DNA of 64,000 nucleotides from Campylobacter avium LMG 24591 (lineage in GTDB: Bacteria; Campylobacterota; Campylobacteria; Campylobacterales; Campylobacteraceae). A program made the translations under genes and the position numbers. The stretch spans positions 248,001-312,000 of the forward strand of contig NZ_CP022347.1 of NCBI RefSeq assembly GCF_002238335.1, given 5' to 3'. The notes under the pieces were generated by a model, which saw nothing but the letters and a program-made list of their open reading frames with translations, was not told where the DNA came from and made no database searches. Shown piece by piece: positions 9,677-19,628 of the stretch (position 1 is its first letter; each line of letters begins with the position of its first letter).

Positions 9677-10356
9677 GTTGTTTTACTTACTTGGGATTTT
9701 AAAATTTCATTTGCTCTTTTTAAATCCTCTTTATTGTCTATATCTATACTGCATTTTTCATCCATTAGATAATAGCTTGTCTTTTCTTGCAAGAAAGTAT
9801 GATTTTTTAAAAAGTCTTTTGTCTTGATTATGTATATTGCTCCGTTGCTCATGTAAGTTTTTGGAAGTTTTTGTCTAGCTATAAAAGGAAAGGTATTATT
9901 GCAAATTCCTTGTAGCTTGTTATTTTCATCCAAGATAAAGGCTTTTAAAATTTTATTATCGCATTCTAGCACGCTAATTAATGCCTGTGCCTTTTCTTGC
10001 TTAAATTTGTTAAAAGCTTCATCTATGTGCAAGGCCGTTCTAAATGGTGAGGTGGGTTGCAGCAAAATTACATTTTCGAACTTTTTGTATGCTTGCAAAG
10101 CATGTAAAATAAGCTCATCGCTGGTGCTATCATCTAGGGCTAGTTCCTTTGGTCGTCGTAAGGTCTTTATGCCCTGAGTTTTGCCGTAGTTTAAAATTTC
10201 ATCCCCATCAGAACTTAAGAGAATTTCATCTATACAGTTAGCATTTTTAGCAGCCTCAATTGTGTAGTAAAGCAAAGGTTTGCTATTTAACAGGACTAGA
10301 TTTTTGTTTTTTATCCCTTTGCTGCCAGCTCTTGCGGGTATCAATGCTAAGGTCAT
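9664..10356 (-). CDS. neuA: CMP-N-acetylneuraminate synthetase (sialic acid cytidylyltransferase)
   Basis: 230 residues. It activates sialic acid with CTP to CMP-sialic acid. The N-terminal nucleotide motif [15 protein letters not shown] and the later [10 protein letters not shown] and [16 protein letters not shown] are those of NeuA and are very close to the C. jejuni LOS NeuA as I remember it, more so than to the pseudaminic (PseF) or legionaminic (LegF) enzymes. It is the last gene of the minus-strand operon headed at 18785. Its start is four bases after the deacetylase stop. The exact nonulosonate cannot be told from cytidylyltransferase sequence alone. Confidence 0.87.
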   Translation of the reverse strand: MTLALIPARAGSKGIKNKNLVLLNSKPLLYYTIEAAKNANCIDEILLSSDGDEILNYGKTQGIKTLRRPKELALDDSTSDELILHALQAYKKFENVILLQPTSPFRTALHIDEAFNKFKQEKAQALISVLECDNKILKAFILDENNKLQGICNNTFPFIARQKLPKTYMSNGAIYIIKTKDFLKNHTFLQEKTSYYLMDEKCSIDIDNKEDLKRANEILKSQVSKTTKGL

Positions 10357-10360
10357 TTGC

Positions 10361-11302
10361 TCATCCTAAATTTGCCTTGCCAAAGCAAAATTCATTACAG
10401 TCATATCTTGGCAATGCTTGTGCTCTGTTTTTTACATCATCTAAACTTACATCCCTTGATTCTACATTAAATGAAAAGCTTACGCCTTGTTTTTGCAGTG
10501 TTTGTTCTGTAAATTTCGTAAAAGTGTGAAAACCACCATAAGGATAACAAAAGGTCTTGATATAAAGCTTTTTTAAAATGCTTTCTAAAAAGTCAAAAGA
10601 GTCTTCAATCTCCTTTTCTTGTTCTTTTTCTTTGAGCTTAGAAAATACAAGGTGATTGCAAGAGTGAGAACCTATGATCATTCCTTGCTTATGCATTGAT
10701 TTTAAGTTATCTATACTCATATAAAGACTGGAAAAAATTTCCTTATCATTTGAGAATTCATTTACTATCTTATCTAAGATAGCTTCTTTGTATTCGTATT
10801 TTATGTAGTAATTAAAGAGTTTTTTAAATTCCGTTGTCAAGCTATCGTTATCTTGCTTTGTGTAGGTTTTTTGCTTGAAAAGCTCTATTTTATCTTGTTC
10901 TAGCATATCATCATCTAAAATATTTTTAACAAAGGACATCAACCCCCCCCCCCCGTTTCTACCTAATAAATAATGAATTCTATGCACATCCAAGGCTTTT
11001 TCTCTCTCATAAATAGCTGTTGGAACAAAAAATAAGGCAAAAAGCCCTCTTTTTACCAGCTCAGGTAAAACGAAGTTGAAATGATCTATCAAGCCATCAT
11101 CAAAAGTAAGCAAAATTTTATCTTTTACCTTGATAAAGCATGACAAATCTTCTTTGAGTTTTAAAAAATCTTCAAATTTGACAAAGCCAAATTCCTTTTC
11201 AAAATAATCAAGTTGTTTGCAAAAATTCTCCACGCTTAAATACCTAAAAAATGGAAAATCCTTGCTAGAACTTCTTACATAGTGATACATAATAACTTTC
11301 AT
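10361..11302 (-). CDS. polysaccharide deacetylase (NodB-type), phase-variable
   Basis: 313 residues. [10 protein letters not shown] at about residue 66 gives the catalytic Asp-Asp pair, and GSHSCNH at about 206 gives the metal-binding His-x3-His of carbohydrate esterase family 4. The enzyme would remove N- or O-acetyl groups. No signal peptide is visible, so it should act in the cytoplasm on a precursor. A G12 tract (plus-strand C at 10943-10954) encodes Gly-Gly-Gly-Gly in a loop after LLGRN. As written the frame is open (ON). Its start overlaps the formyltransferase stop (ATGA). The neighbours suggest a sialic acid or amino-sugar substrate, which is inference. Confidence 0.82.
   Translation of the reverse strand: MKVIMYHYVRSSSKDFPFFRYLSVENFCKQLDYFEKEFGFVKFEDFLKLKEDLSCFIKVKDKILLTFDDGLIDHFNFVLPELVKRGLFALFFVPTAIYEREKALDVHRIHYLLGRNGGGGLMSFVKNILDDDMLEQDKIELFKQKTYTKQDNDSLTTEFKKLFNYYIKYEYKEAILDKIVNEFSNDKEIFSSLYMSIDNLKSMHKQGMIIGSHSCNHLVFSKLKEKEQEKEIEDSFDFLESILKKLYIKTFCYPYGGFHTFTKFTEQTLQKQGVSFSFNVESRDVSLDDVKNRAQALPRYDCNEFCFGKANLG
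10943..10954. repeat. C12/G12 homopolymer contingency tract in the deacetylase
   Basis: Twelve consecutive C on the plus strand (G12 in the coding strand). Tracts of G8 or more in Campylobacter surface genes slip and cause phase variation. The current length keeps the frame open. Confidence 0.9.
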
Positions 11303-12108
11303 TTTTTCTCTCCTAAGGACAGCAAATAAGGATTTTGATAAAGCTTGATTTCTTTTTTGCCGCTTAAATATTCATCTATCATACCGTTTTTAAAATTTGC
11401 ATAAATTTGCTCAAGGGAAGAGCTTGTGAAATCTTTATTTTTATATAATTTGCCACTAAATTTATTTTCTGGCTGAGGTATTTTTTCTAATTTTTCATAA
11501 TTATTAGTTATATCTATGTATATCTTAGCAAGATGGCTTATGAGCCTATTGCCTATGCTGTGTATATCATCGTTTGGATAAATTTTTGCTTGAATTTGAT
11601 GTATTATATCCCCTGTATCTATGCCTTCATCCATATACATAAAAGTGGCTCCAACGCATTCTAGCTCCTTATTTACAAAGGGAAAGTAGTTTGTCCCACT
11701 GCCTCTGTAATAAGGCGATAGCCCCAGATGAACATTAAGAATTCTATTATGAAAAGCTCTAATAATAGGAGCTTTAATAATCGAACAGCCATAAGCAATG
11801 ATTAAATCAGGATTTAAAGAGCATATCTCCTTTACTATGTGCGCTTCATTGACTTCATTTTTTTCTATTGACACAGGATTTGAGTAATCTGGGCTTAAAT
11901 TTACAAAAGCTTCAAAGAAATCCTTTTCACTAAGATCCCTTTGTCTAAGATGTCTGCTTTGCAAGTCTGTTGTGGCCAAGCTATAAAGTATGTGTTTTTG
12001 TCTTTCGCAGTAAGTTTTTAAAACCTTTATGTTTTCATCCATGGCTATTGCTTTTCTCATAAAGCTATGTCTTAAACTATCGCTTGTAAGTATAATGACG
12101 CTTTTCAT
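11299..12108 (-). CDS. formyltransferase-family protein (sugar N-formyltransferase candidate)
   Basis: 269 residues. The region LNVHLGLSPYYRGSGTNYFP (about 124-143) and DEGIDTGDII carry the Asn, His and Asp of the formyl-transferase active site, which uses N10-formyl-tetrahydrofolate. Sugar N-formyltransferases of this type put a formyl group on an amino sugar nucleotide. A deacetylase directly downstream with ATGA overlap suggests a deacetylate-then-formylate pair. The first 90 residues are less typical. It could instead act on another sugar of the locus. Confidence 0.75.
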   Translation of the reverse strand: MKSVIILTSDSLRHSFMRKAIAMDENIKVLKTYCERQKHILYSLATTDLQSRHLRQRDLSEKDFFEAFVNLSPDYSNPVSIEKNEVNEAHIVKEICSLNPDLIIAYGCSIIKAPIIRAFHNRILNVHLGLSPYYRGSGTNYFPFVNKELECVGATFMYMDEGIDTGDIIHQIQAKIYPNDDIHSIGNRLISHLAKIYIDITNNYEKLEKIPQPENKFSGKLYKNKDFTSSSLEQIYANFKNGMIDEYLSGKKEIKLYQNPYLLSLGEKK

Positions 12109-12109
12109 G

Positions 12110-12976
12110 CTACGCCTTTACAAGTGCCATAAAATTCCCAAATCCTAATGGAATAAGGCTTAGCTTGTGCTGCTTGCAAAATTCATCACAGGCTTGTTTA
12201 ATGCCTGCATGAGGTGAAAAATATCCACATATAAGTAGCACCCCGCCTTTAACAAGCCTTGGATAAAAGAAATCTAGTCCCGCCTTAAGTGGCTCGTATA
12301 AATCAGGATCAAGATTTACAAGGCAAAATTTCTCTTGCTCTAAACCCTGCGCACTTTGCGGAAACCAACCCTTTTTGATAACAACATTGTTAGGGTAGGG
12401 CATTTTGCTTTGCACCAAAGCTACAGAGGTGTTGCTAAGGTGCTTATCGCCTAAATTTTTAGCCTCACTGTCTTTTTCCTTAATATCAAGAGCCATATAA
12501 CCTTCAAAGGTATCAAACAAATAAAGCTTTTTATCTGGAAAATAAGCATTAAGCCGTTTTGCTGAATCACCTTGATATACTCCAAGTTCGGCAATATCGC
12601 CTGTTACATTTTTGGCTTTACAATACATGGCAAAATGTTCCAAAAATACCTCAAAGGACATAAAATACTGCCTTATAAATAAATCGTCTATTTTTTCATA
12701 AGGAATTTGTAATTCTTTTTCAAGCTGTTTGATGATATCTTCTCCGCATATAGAAGCTACGATAACCTTGTCAAATTCCACTTCTCTAAGCTTTGTTGGA
12801 GGATGTATAGCATAAAGTTGATTGCAAACACTCATAGTTTTTCCCCATTTTTTATCATCATTATCTACGAAAAACAAAATTTCGTAATCCCCCCCCCCGT
12901 TAAAAGCTTTTCCTAAAAGACTTGAAGCTACTTTTTTACCGCCGGTGGCAGCTCCAAAGATAACAACTTTTTTCAT
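12110..12976 (-). CDS. TylF/MycF-type O-methyltransferase with N-terminal Rossmann-like domain, phase-variable
   Basis: 288 residues. Residues 1-95 look like the small nucleotide-binding domain often found ahead of sugar methyltransferases (KKVVIFGAATGGKKVASSL, then FFVDNDDKKWG). Residues about 115-288 are a TylF-type SAM methyltransferase (GDIAELGVYQGDSAKRL, YLFDTFEGY, LVNLDPDLYEPLKAGLDFF). The Asp residues of the metal site are in DPDLY. A G10 tract (12889-12898) near residue 27 encodes Gly-Gly-Gly and is in frame as written. It lies between neuC and the formyltransferase, so a methylated sialic acid or glycan is plausible. A truncated copy of the same family is at 63148-63429. Confidence 0.78.
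   Translation of the reverse strand: MKKVVIFGAATGGKKVASSLLGKAFNGGGDYEILFFVDNDDKKWGKTMSVCNQLYAIHPPTKLREVEFDKVIVASICGEDIIKQLEKELQIPYEKIDDLFIRQYFMSFEVFLEHFAMYCKAKNVTGDIAELGVYQGDSAKRLNAYFPDKKLYLFDTFEGYMALDIKEKDSEAKNLGDKHLSNTSVALVQSKMPYPNNVVIKKGWFPQSAQGLEQEKFCLVNLDPDLYEPLKAGLDFFYPRLVKGGVLLICGYFSPHAGIKQACDEFCKQHKLSLIPLGFGNFMALVKA
12889..12898. repeat. C10/G10 contingency tract in the methyltransferase
   Basis: Ten consecutive C on the plus strand. It lies within the first 30 codons, so a one-base change would abolish the protein. The current length is ON. Confidence 0.88.
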
Positions 12977-12986
12977 ATTTTTCTCC

Positions 12987-14120
12987 TTATTTATATATAG
13001 AATTAAATTTTTTCTGTCTTTTTACCTTGAAAAATGCACCGCTTTTTAGGTAGCTAAAAAACCTTTCAGAGCTGTTTAGTATCTCTATATGTTTTGATTT
13101 TTTATGATTTTTCTTATGTGCTGTAAATATAGCATTTAAAATTTCTTCATATTTGGAATTTACTTTTATAACATTTTCGCTACCAACTCTTCCATCTTGT
13201 CTAGAGCCTACTAAAATGCCAGGTATATTTAGATAAAGTGCTTCTTTTAGTATGCAGCTGGAATTTCCTATGATACAGTCTGCGTTTTTTAAAAGAGTGA
13301 TAAAATACTCAAATCTAAGCGAGGGAAAAAGCTTAAAATTGCTTAGTTTGTGCAAATTTTCATAAGCTTGCATAATGAACTCAAAGCCCAAATCATTATT
13401 AGGATAAATTATTATGTAATTTTTCTTGCTTTCTTTAAGCGCGCGGACTAAATTTTCGCTTTGCTCTTTCATGGACATAAATTCAGTTGTTACAGGGTGA
13501 AAGATTACTATGCTGTATTCTTGAAAGTTTATATCGTAGTATTTTTTGGCCTCATCAAGTGAAATGGTATTTTGCTCTAAAAGCTCCATATCTGGCGAAC
13601 CTATGATAAATATACAGTCCTCATCCTCACCAAGTTGCATAAGAACTTTTTTAGCCCTTTCATCATTTACGAGATGAATGTGAGCTAACTTTGATATGGC
13701 ATGCCTTAGACTATCATCTATGGTTCCAGAAATTTCTCCGCCCTCTATGTGAGCTACTAAGATATTATTTAGGCTACCTGTAATGGCTGCTGCTAAGGGT
13801 TCTATCCTATCGCCATGCACTACGATTAAATCAGGTTTTACCTCGTTTATAAATCTTGAAAAACCATCAATTGTAATGGCAAGGGCTTTGTCCATTTGGT
13901 AATATTTATCATAGTTTATGAATTTAAAAATATTTTTGAAGCCATTTTTTTCTACCTCTCCGATTGTGTAGCCAAAATAAGAGCTTAAATGCATTCCTGT
14001 AACAAAGATAAAAAGTTCGAAATCCGTAGAATTCTCTACCTTGTGCATCAAAGATTTTATCTTAGAAAAATCTGCTCTTGTGCCTGTAACAAAGACTATT
14101 TTTTTCTTATCTTTTTTCAA
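12987..14120 (-). CDS. neuC: UDP-N-acetylglucosamine 2-epimerase (hydrolysing)
   Basis: 377 residues, the NeuC length. It converts UDP-GlcNAc to ManNAc plus UDP, the first step of bacterial sialic acid synthesis. It opens [14 protein letters not shown] and carries [33 protein letters not shown] and [16 protein letters not shown], all hallmarks of the family and, from memory, close to C. jejuni LOS NeuC. It overlaps the neuB stop by four bases (ATGA). The legionaminate homologue LegG uses a diacetamido substrate, but its partner genes (LegB, LegC, LegH) are absent here. Confidence 0.9.
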   Translation of the reverse strand: MKKDKKKIVFVTGTRADFSKIKSLMHKVENSTDFELFIFVTGMHLSSYFGYTIGEVEKNGFKNIFKFINYDKYYQMDKALAITIDGFSRFINEVKPDLIVVHGDRIEPLAAAITGSLNNILVAHIEGGEISGTIDDSLRHAISKLAHIHLVNDERAKKVLMQLGEDEDCIFIIGSPDMELLEQNTISLDEAKKYYDINFQEYSIVIFHPVTTEFMSMKEQSENLVRALKESKKNYIIIYPNNDLGFEFIMQAYENLHKLSNFKLFPSLRFEYFITLLKNADCIIGNSSCILKEALYLNIPGILVGSRQDGRVGSENVIKVNSKYEEILNAIFTAHKKNHKKSKHIEILNSSERFFSYLKSGAFFKVKRQKKFNSIYK

Positions 14121-15160
14121 ATAAAATCTCCGTATTTTAGCTGCACATCAGCCTCTATATCTTTTGATGCTTTCTTGCCTAGTAAGGCTTCAAACTCGCT
14201 AGCAGGAATTCCTCCTTTGCCCGGTCTTTTTACCCAAATATTTTCTTTGCTTAAAATTTCTCCCTTTTTTATAGCCTTTGTGCTAACTACGCTGGCAAAA
14301 GCAAAATCTATAGTAACTTGCTCTTCTTTTGCAGCCTCTTTGTCCTTGTTCATGCCACGCATTAAAAACATCTTTTCGCTTTGTTCTATCAGCTCTTTTA
14401 AGGCCTTCTCATCCATGGAACATATTATATCAGGTCCCTTTCTTTGCATGCTGTCAGTAAAATGTCTTTCTAAGACACAAGCTCCCAAAGCCACTGCTCC
14501 AAGACAGGCTAGATTATCAGTAGTATGATCGCTTAGGCCCACCAAACAATCAAATTTCTCTTTAAGTTTTAACATTGCATGAAGTCTTACAAGGTGAGGC
14601 GGGGTTGGATAAAGATTGGTCGTATGTAGGAGTATAAAAGGCACTTCATGTTGTCTAAAAATTTCAACACTTTTGGAAATGGATTGTATGTTATTCATGC
14701 CCGTGCTTAAAATTATAGGCTTTTTAAATTCTGCTATGTGCTTTAATAAAGGATAGTTATTGCACTCACCAGAGCCTATTTTATAGGCACTTACGCCCAT
14801 ATCCTCTAAGCGATTTGCCGCCGCTCTTGAAAAAGGGGTGCTAATGTATGTAAGCCCTAGTTTTTCGGTGTATTCTTTTAAAGCCAGTTCGTCCTTATCA
14901 CTTAAAGCGCATTTTTTCATGATTTCATATATGCTTATCTTAGCATTGCCCGGTATGACATTTTTGGCTTCTTTGCTCATTTCATCTTCTATGATGTGTG
15001 TTTGGTGTTTGATAATTTTTGCACCCGCTCTTTTAGCACTATCTACCATTAATTTTGCTATTTCTAAGCTTCCATTATGGTTTATGCCTATTTCTGGCAC
15101 CACTAATGGAGGCTTTGAGTAAGAAATTTCAATATTTTCTATTTTTATATTTTCTTTCAT
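14117..15160 (-). CDS. neuB: N-acetylneuraminate synthase
   Basis: 347 residues. It condenses ManNAc with phosphoenolpyruvate to sialic acid. The TIM-barrel domain starts [17 protein letters not shown] and includes [29 protein letters not shown] and GLSDHTTD. The C-terminal 60 residues are the SAF antifreeze-like domain ([20 protein letters not shown]). The ATG at 15160 is preferred over a TTG three codons earlier because the AGGA is too close to the TTG. It is coupled to neuC by ATGA overlap. Read against memory, the sequence is strikingly close to C. jejuni NeuB1 of the LOS locus. Confidence 0.92.
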   Translation of the reverse strand: MKENIKIENIEISYSKPPLVVPEIGINHNGSLEIAKLMVDSAKRAGAKIIKHQTHIIEDEMSKEAKNVIPGNAKISIYEIMKKCALSDKDELALKEYTEKLGLTYISTPFSRAAANRLEDMGVSAYKIGSGECNNYPLLKHIAEFKKPIILSTGMNNIQSISKSVEIFRQHEVPFILLHTTNLYPTPPHLVRLHAMLKLKEKFDCLVGLSDHTTDNLACLGAVALGACVLERHFTDSMQRKGPDIICSMDEKALKELIEQSEKMFLMRGMNKDKEAAKEEQVTIDFAFASVVSTKAIKKGEILSKENIWVKRPGKGGIPASEFEALLGKKASKDIEADVQLKYGDFI

Positions 15161-15180
15161 GCTATACAAATTCCTATATT

Positions 15181-16638
15181 TTAGCTCTGCGATTTGAGCT
15201 TAAATTCTTTTTTAATCCTACGCACATCTAAATAAAACCTCATATATTTGAATGCCCCCCGTTTCATGTTTTGTATAAGTGCTTCGCCAAGTTTATAAGT
15301 GATACATTCCTTTTCTTTTAAGGCTTCTTTGTAGTCTGGATAACTTTGCAAAGGAGGAAGTTTTAAAGAAGGATTTTTTGAAATTTTTTCATTGTAAGCT
15401 TTTTGTTCGGCTTTGTGCTTATCTTTTATATAAGATAAAACATAAGGCATTCTTATGTAGCCTTTTAAAGACTTTGAATTTAATATCAAAGCTTGTCCAA
15501 GTTTATAGGCTAGGTGAGAGTGAATTCTTGTTTTGGCTGAATTTAATGCAAATACTTTTTGTTCTTTTTCTTGCTTGTTTTGTAACATAATATCTTTTTC
15601 AAATCTTTGCAACTTTTCTATTAACTTTACATTTTCATTAATTTTAGGCAGTATGCTTGTGGTTAAATTTGTAAAAAATTTATGTTCAATATCTATTTTG
15701 CTTTTTTTGAAGTGTTCTTCATATGCAAAAGTGCAAATAGCAAATTCCCACCATATTTGTCTATATTTATTATTATCCGGATGATAATGTAGAGGATTTG
15801 TTGTTTTTCCAAGCTCTTGCCAAGGCTTAGGAAAAGAGCCGCCATATGTAAAATGTATTATTTTTGGATTTTTAATAGCTTGTTCAAAATCTGCTTTTGT
15901 GTAGTTTATTACAGGTCTATTTTTTGTTTCATCTTTAAAACTTATTCTTTGTGTATCTAGATAAGAAAAGCTTAAATTCCACTCATGTCTTAATTGTAAA
16001 ATACGGCCATTTAAAACAACATTTAAGGTATATTCTTCAGGTGTGATTGGAATATCATAGTTTTCTATAAAATCAAAGCATTTATCCTCTATCTTTTCCT
16101 CTCTGTATTTTTTCAAATCCACCAAAACAAAACCCATATTTAAATAAAAGCCATCAAAATCTAAATTTTTATTGCCTTGTTTTGACGTGCATGAAGGTCT
16201 TTTTGTGTTATGTCCGCAAGCAGCTACTATATTATCTTTAAGATCTATATAAAAACATTCTCTAATATCACTTAAAACCAACATGTCTACATCTAAAATG
16301 AGGCATTTTTCTATTTTCTTGTCTAAAATACTTCCAATTAACAGTCTATAAAATGCACTGTATTTACCTCTAACCATATTACTAGTGCGTTTTTTAAATA
16401 TATCTTCATCTATAAGGTGCATTTTGATTTTGCAAGGGTAAATTTTAGATAGGTTTTTTTCTAAAATATCTAAATTATCTTTTGACAGGCTACTTAAAGA
16501 AGCATCCGTAAAAATATGAAAATATATAGGTGCTTTTGTATTATAATTTTCTTTATTGATTGTTTTTATGATATTGCTCATTAAAACAGCACTGTATTTT
16601 ATATAATTATCATCCACACTTAAGACTATGTGAAACAT
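15181..16638 (-). CDS. family 8 glycosyltransferase with YKLG tail
   Basis: 485 residues. The N-terminal 300 residues are a GT8 domain: [12 protein letters not shown], the metal-binding DxD in [12 protein letters not shown] at about residue 114, and [13 protein letters not shown] at about 260. GT8 enzymes transfer galactose or glucose from UDP-sugars with retention. Residues about 370-485 are the module shared by most transferases of this window: [11 protein letters not shown] near 376 and [11 protein letters not shown] near 446. The tail has a short G6 run where its paralogues have G9. It overlaps the first gene of the operon by 13 bases and precedes neuB. Acceptor and donor are unknown. Confidence 0.85.
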   Translation of the reverse strand: MFHIVLSVDDNYIKYSAVLMSNIIKTINKENYNTKAPIYFHIFTDASLSSLSKDNLDILEKNLSKIYPCKIKMHLIDEDIFKKRTSNMVRGKYSAFYRLLIGSILDKKIEKCLILDVDMLVLSDIRECFYIDLKDNIVAACGHNTKRPSCTSKQGNKNLDFDGFYLNMGFVLVDLKKYREEKIEDKCFDFIENYDIPITPEEYTLNVVLNGRILQLRHEWNLSFSYLDTQRISFKDETKNRPVINYTKADFEQAIKNPKIIHFTYGGSFPKPWQELGKTTNPLHYHPDNNKYRQIWWEFAICTFAYEEHFKKSKIDIEHKFFTNLTTSILPKINENVKLIEKLQRFEKDIMLQNKQEKEQKVFALNSAKTRIHSHLAYKLGQALILNSKSLKGYIRMPYVLSYIKDKHKAEQKAYNEKISKNPSLKLPPLQSYPDYKEALKEKECITYKLGEALIQNMKRGAFKYMRFYLDVRRIKKEFKLKSQS

Positions 16639-18785
16639 CTGAAATCCTTTTTAAACTCATCTGTATAAACATCTTTAAAAACATCTTTAAGCCCGATAGG
16701 ATTAATAGATATGATTTGTATATGAGGATATAGTCTTTGTATGAGCGGTTTGATTGCTTTCCAAGTGTTTATTTGCGAATGATACATTATTTGTTCATGC
16801 TGCTTTGTTTTATAAAAATACGAAGTAGAGCAATCACAACCTACAAGATAAATGCGTTTGGCATTTAAGTAGCAAGCGAATTGCAATGCAGCAAAAATAA
16901 CAGACTCAAAATCGCCAATAGGCTCGTAGCTTATATCTGTTGCCCATATTTTTCCGTGTTTTCTAATTATATACGGTTTTACATTTTTAAATTTTGCATA
17001 AATATCAGGATTGTGTCTATAATGGGTATTATTCCAAGTGAAAGTTACTGGTAGCATACCCAGAAAAAAGCTTGTGTTTTTGTTGTCTTCAATATATTGT
17101 TCCAGTTCATAGCTACCTTCTGGATATAAAGCATGTTGAACAAAAAAGTATTTAAAATTAATCTTATTCATTTTAAAAGCTCTATTAACGCCTATATGAA
17201 TTGCATTTTTTATAATTTTATAGTAGTTTGCACTTGCACCATTCCCAAACAACACAATATCTTCATTAGCGTGTAAATTTCTATATTCGCTAAATACATT
17301 GGGATGAATTACACTGGCCAATACATCAGACCTCAGTTCATACATCATCGTCTGAAGTTCATTTAGCTGTGTAGAAATATTTATAAGCGTTGGTTGTGGC
17401 TTAGCTTTCTTTTTATTTATCAATGCCTTGCCAAGTCTAAATGGTAGAGTTAAGGCAGAACGAATATTTTTAGTCTTAACCAACTCGCTGCCAAGTATGT
17501 AGCTTAAGTGATTTTTAAGAGGAATGCTGTGTTTGTAGTCTATACATTTGTCTAAGGGTACAAATTCTTCTATATATTCTTTTTTGTAAGATTTATATTC
17601 ATTTGCCAAATCATAAGGCAGCATAATGAAATTTCTAATATTTTTACAACTGTGTGCCAGAACACAACCTAATCTATAATCCAATCTTTTTTTAAATCTA
17701 TCTTTAGAATTTAATTGTGCGTCTAGTAATTGAGTATAAATTGCGTCATAATCATTGTTTAAACAAGCATTTAAAAGATCTTTTGCTAGGATATGTCGTC
17801 TAATTTTCATATCAAAAAGTAAAAATTTAAAATTGTCGTTGACATCTAGTTCTAGGGCAAGTTTTCTAAATTTGTCAAAAAATTCTTTTTTGTATTTGTA
17901 GTCTATATTAAAAAAATACCTTATGGCCGTATATGCTATGCAAAAAACAATATTTTCTTTTAATTGTTCGTATTTGTTGTAAGTTTTGCTTATATTTAAT
18001 GTATCATGTAGTGCCGGGATTATGTTCAGCAAAGTGCTATCATTTCTAGAATTTACAGATGAGGCATTTGGGTTATCAATTCTATAGTTGTACAGTATCT
18101 TATCAACTTTTGAAAATTTATTGCACACGCAACAAATTGTAGTCCAAAATGGTATATCGCAGTAATACCCAAAATTTTCACTATTAAAATCATTAAATTT
18201 TATATTGTTTTTATTTAAAAAATCTTTTTTATATATTTTTGACCATACAGAAGAATGTGTATTAAGCATTTGCGGACATGAGTATACATCAAAAATATCT
18301 TTGTTTACAGAATTTAAAATACTTGTTTCAGGCTTTTTTACTCCGTTATTTACAAAATAAAATCCACCTATTACAACCTCCACCCCAGTTTCTACCGCTC
18401 TCTTATACAACTCCTCATACATATTTAACTCTATAAAATCATCAGATTCTACAAAGCCTATATATTCTCCTTTGGCTATATCAAGTCCTGTATTATAAGC
18501 AGCACCTAAACCTTTGTTTTCTTTATGAATGACTATTATTCTTTTATCCTTACTAGCATACTCATCACATATACTAGGACAAGAATCAGTAGAACCATCA
18601 TCTACTAAGATTATTTCTATATCTTTTAAGCTTTGATTTACTATACTATCAAGACACTGTCTTAGATATTTTTCTACATTGTATATGGGAACTATTATTG
18701 AAACTTTTGGAGAAATATTATTTTCTATCTTTTCTTCATTTGCTTTAGTATTTATTAAATCATTTATATTGTTTTTATCTTTCAT
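16626..18785 (-). CDS. bifunctional glycosyltransferase: GT2 + internal YKLG module + Cst (GT42)-like C-terminal domain
   Basis: 719 residues. Residues 27-250 are a GT2 domain (VSIIVPIYNVEKYLRQCLDS, VDDGSTDS, GFVESDDFIE). Residues about 360-450 hold two YKLG-type motifs (LDYRLGCVL, HLSYILGSEL). Residues about 505-719 resemble the sialyltransferase Cst-II by eye. IVLFGNGAS matches its nucleotide loop. GVNR matches the CNQ of Cst-II with its Asn31. AALQFACYLNAKRIYLVGCD matches its SGVYMCAVAIALGYKEIYLSG. YHSQINTWK then aligns with the loop holding the catalytic His188. It is the first gene of the neu operon, where a sialyltransferase is expected and no other is seen. A DUF115/MptE-like domain is the alternative. 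Confidence 0.75.
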   Translation of the reverse strand: MKDKNNINDLINTKANEEKIENNISPKVSIIVPIYNVEKYLRQCLDSIVNQSLKDIEIILVDDGSTDSCPSICDEYASKDKRIIVIHKENKGLGAAYNTGLDIAKGEYIGFVESDDFIELNMYEELYKRAVETGVEVVIGGFYFVNNGVKKPETSILNSVNKDIFDVYSCPQMLNTHSSVWSKIYKKDFLNKNNIKFNDFNSENFGYYCDIPFWTTICCVCNKFSKVDKILYNYRIDNPNASSVNSRNDSTLLNIIPALHDTLNISKTYNKYEQLKENIVFCIAYTAIRYFFNIDYKYKKEFFDKFRKLALELDVNDNFKFLLFDMKIRRHILAKDLLNACLNNDYDAIYTQLLDAQLNSKDRFKKRLDYRLGCVLAHSCKNIRNFIMLPYDLANEYKSYKKEYIEEFVPLDKCIDYKHSIPLKNHLSYILGSELVKTKNIRSALTLPFRLGKALINKKKAKPQPTLINISTQLNELQTMMYELRSDVLASVIHPNVFSEYRNLHANEDIVLFGNGASANYYKIIKNAIHIGVNRAFKMNKINFKYFFVQHALYPEGSYELEQYIEDNKNTSFFLGMLPVTFTWNNTHYRHNPDIYAKFKNVKPYIIRKHGKIWATDISYEPIGDFESVIFAALQFACYLNAKRIYLVGCDCSTSYFYKTKQHEQIMYHSQINTWKAIKPLIQRLYPHIQIISINPIGLKDVFKDVYTDEFKKDFRCFT

Positions 18786-19028
18786 TATTTACAAACCTTT
18801 CTTATATTCACTCTTTGTTTTTTAAAGTTCTTTTTTGCGTTTTATTTCTTTTTTAAATCTTTACTAATCTTTTCATTTTTCTTTTTTAATTTTTTGCCAA
18901 CATTCTTTTTCAAGTTTCAGGAATTTAAATTCAAACTCTTGATGTTATTACTCTCTTTAAATTCCTTTCCAAATTTACCTTCCAAGCTCTTCAAATACCC
19001 AAATTTCAGCTTCTAAGTTAATTCTTTC

Positions 19029-19138
19029 ATTTTTTCATTTTGTATTGAAAATGGCTGTTTTCAAACTTTTTTATTTTATGTATTTTTAAGAATTTGCATT
19101 TTTAAGAAGTTCTTTTAAAAGGATTAAGATTTAAATTT
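19029..19138. repeat. 110-bp direct repeat, copy 1 (partner 49031-49140)
   Basis: Read by eye as identical to 49031-49140, an offset of 30,002 bases in the same orientation. It includes the hairpin TTGAAAA-tggctg-TTTTCAA followed by T6, which looks like a weak terminator. A second, less perfect block (about 19198-19283 against 49192-49276, with one difference seen) follows and includes the T15 run. Confidence 0.8.
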
Positions 19139-19290
19139 AAATTGACATCTTTTATAGATACTTAAATAAATACTTAAATTTCTAACATTAAGAAAAGTTT
19201 TTAAAGCTTCATATTTACAGACTTAACAATACTTTAAAACTTGTTTTTTTTTTTTTTTGAATTTTGGGTTAGAAATTGGGAAAAATGTAG

Positions 19291-19296
19291 TATAAT
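19291..19296 (+). promoter_or_regulatory. -10 box, probable promoter of the 19629 transferase operon
   Basis: TATAAT preceded by TGTAG, downstream of a T15 run. The implied leader is over 300 bases, long for Campylobacter. It contains a small hairpin (CTTTTGC...GCAAGAG near 19340) and the inverted element at 19401-19433. Confidence 0.45.
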
Positions 19297-19400
19297 TTTG
19301 CTTTGTGATTATTAAAAAGAGGCTATTTTACTCCTTTTGCTTGTTTGGCAAGAGCGGGATATGTTAAAAAAATGTGAATTTTTTTATAAAAAGGTTTAAA

Positions 19401-19433
19401 AAAAGTTTGAAAACAGCCATTTTCAATACAAAA
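19401..19433. repeat. hairpin element, inverted copy
   Basis: The reverse complement of 19038-19070, with stem TTGAAAA/TTTTCAA and T or A runs on both flanks. Four copies exist in the window, two here and two near 49.05 and 49.40 kb, arranged as inverted pairs around the two divergent promoter regions. Confidence 0.7.
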
Positions 19434-19628
19434 GCAGATAAATTATAAAATTCCTTGTGAATCGAGGATATAGATATTTAAAAGATTAAAAAGCATGGTT
19501 TATGAAGGTGCAACCTTTATGTCTCTTTTCTAAACTATACTTTGGTGTGTGGATTTTGATGTATTTTTAAACTTTATTGAATTTTGACATCTTAATTTTA
19601 TAAATTATTATCAAGATAAGGAATTTTT

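Larger units (their letters stand above)
18786..19628. other. 843-bp divergent intergenic region
   Basis: No gene was found. It separates the minus-strand neu operon from the plus-strand transferase operon. It holds two blocks repeated directly near 49 kb, a T15 run (19244-19258), a probable plus-strand promoter at 19291, and two opposing copies of a hairpin element. All are listed separately. Confidence 0.7.

Noticed and set aside
9664-15160. Legionaminic or pseudaminic acid synthesis instead of sialic acid
   Set aside because: NeuB, NeuC and NeuA resemble the LOS sialic acid set most closely, and no 4,6-dehydratase, aminotransferase or acetyltransferase of the Leg/Pse pathways is present. 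It is not fully excluded without tests.
19244-19258. T15 runs (also 49237-49251) as phase-variable promoter elements
   Set aside because: Both are the same length by my count and lie in copied sequence; T-rich stretches are normal upstream of Campylobacter promoters, so length switching is unsupported.
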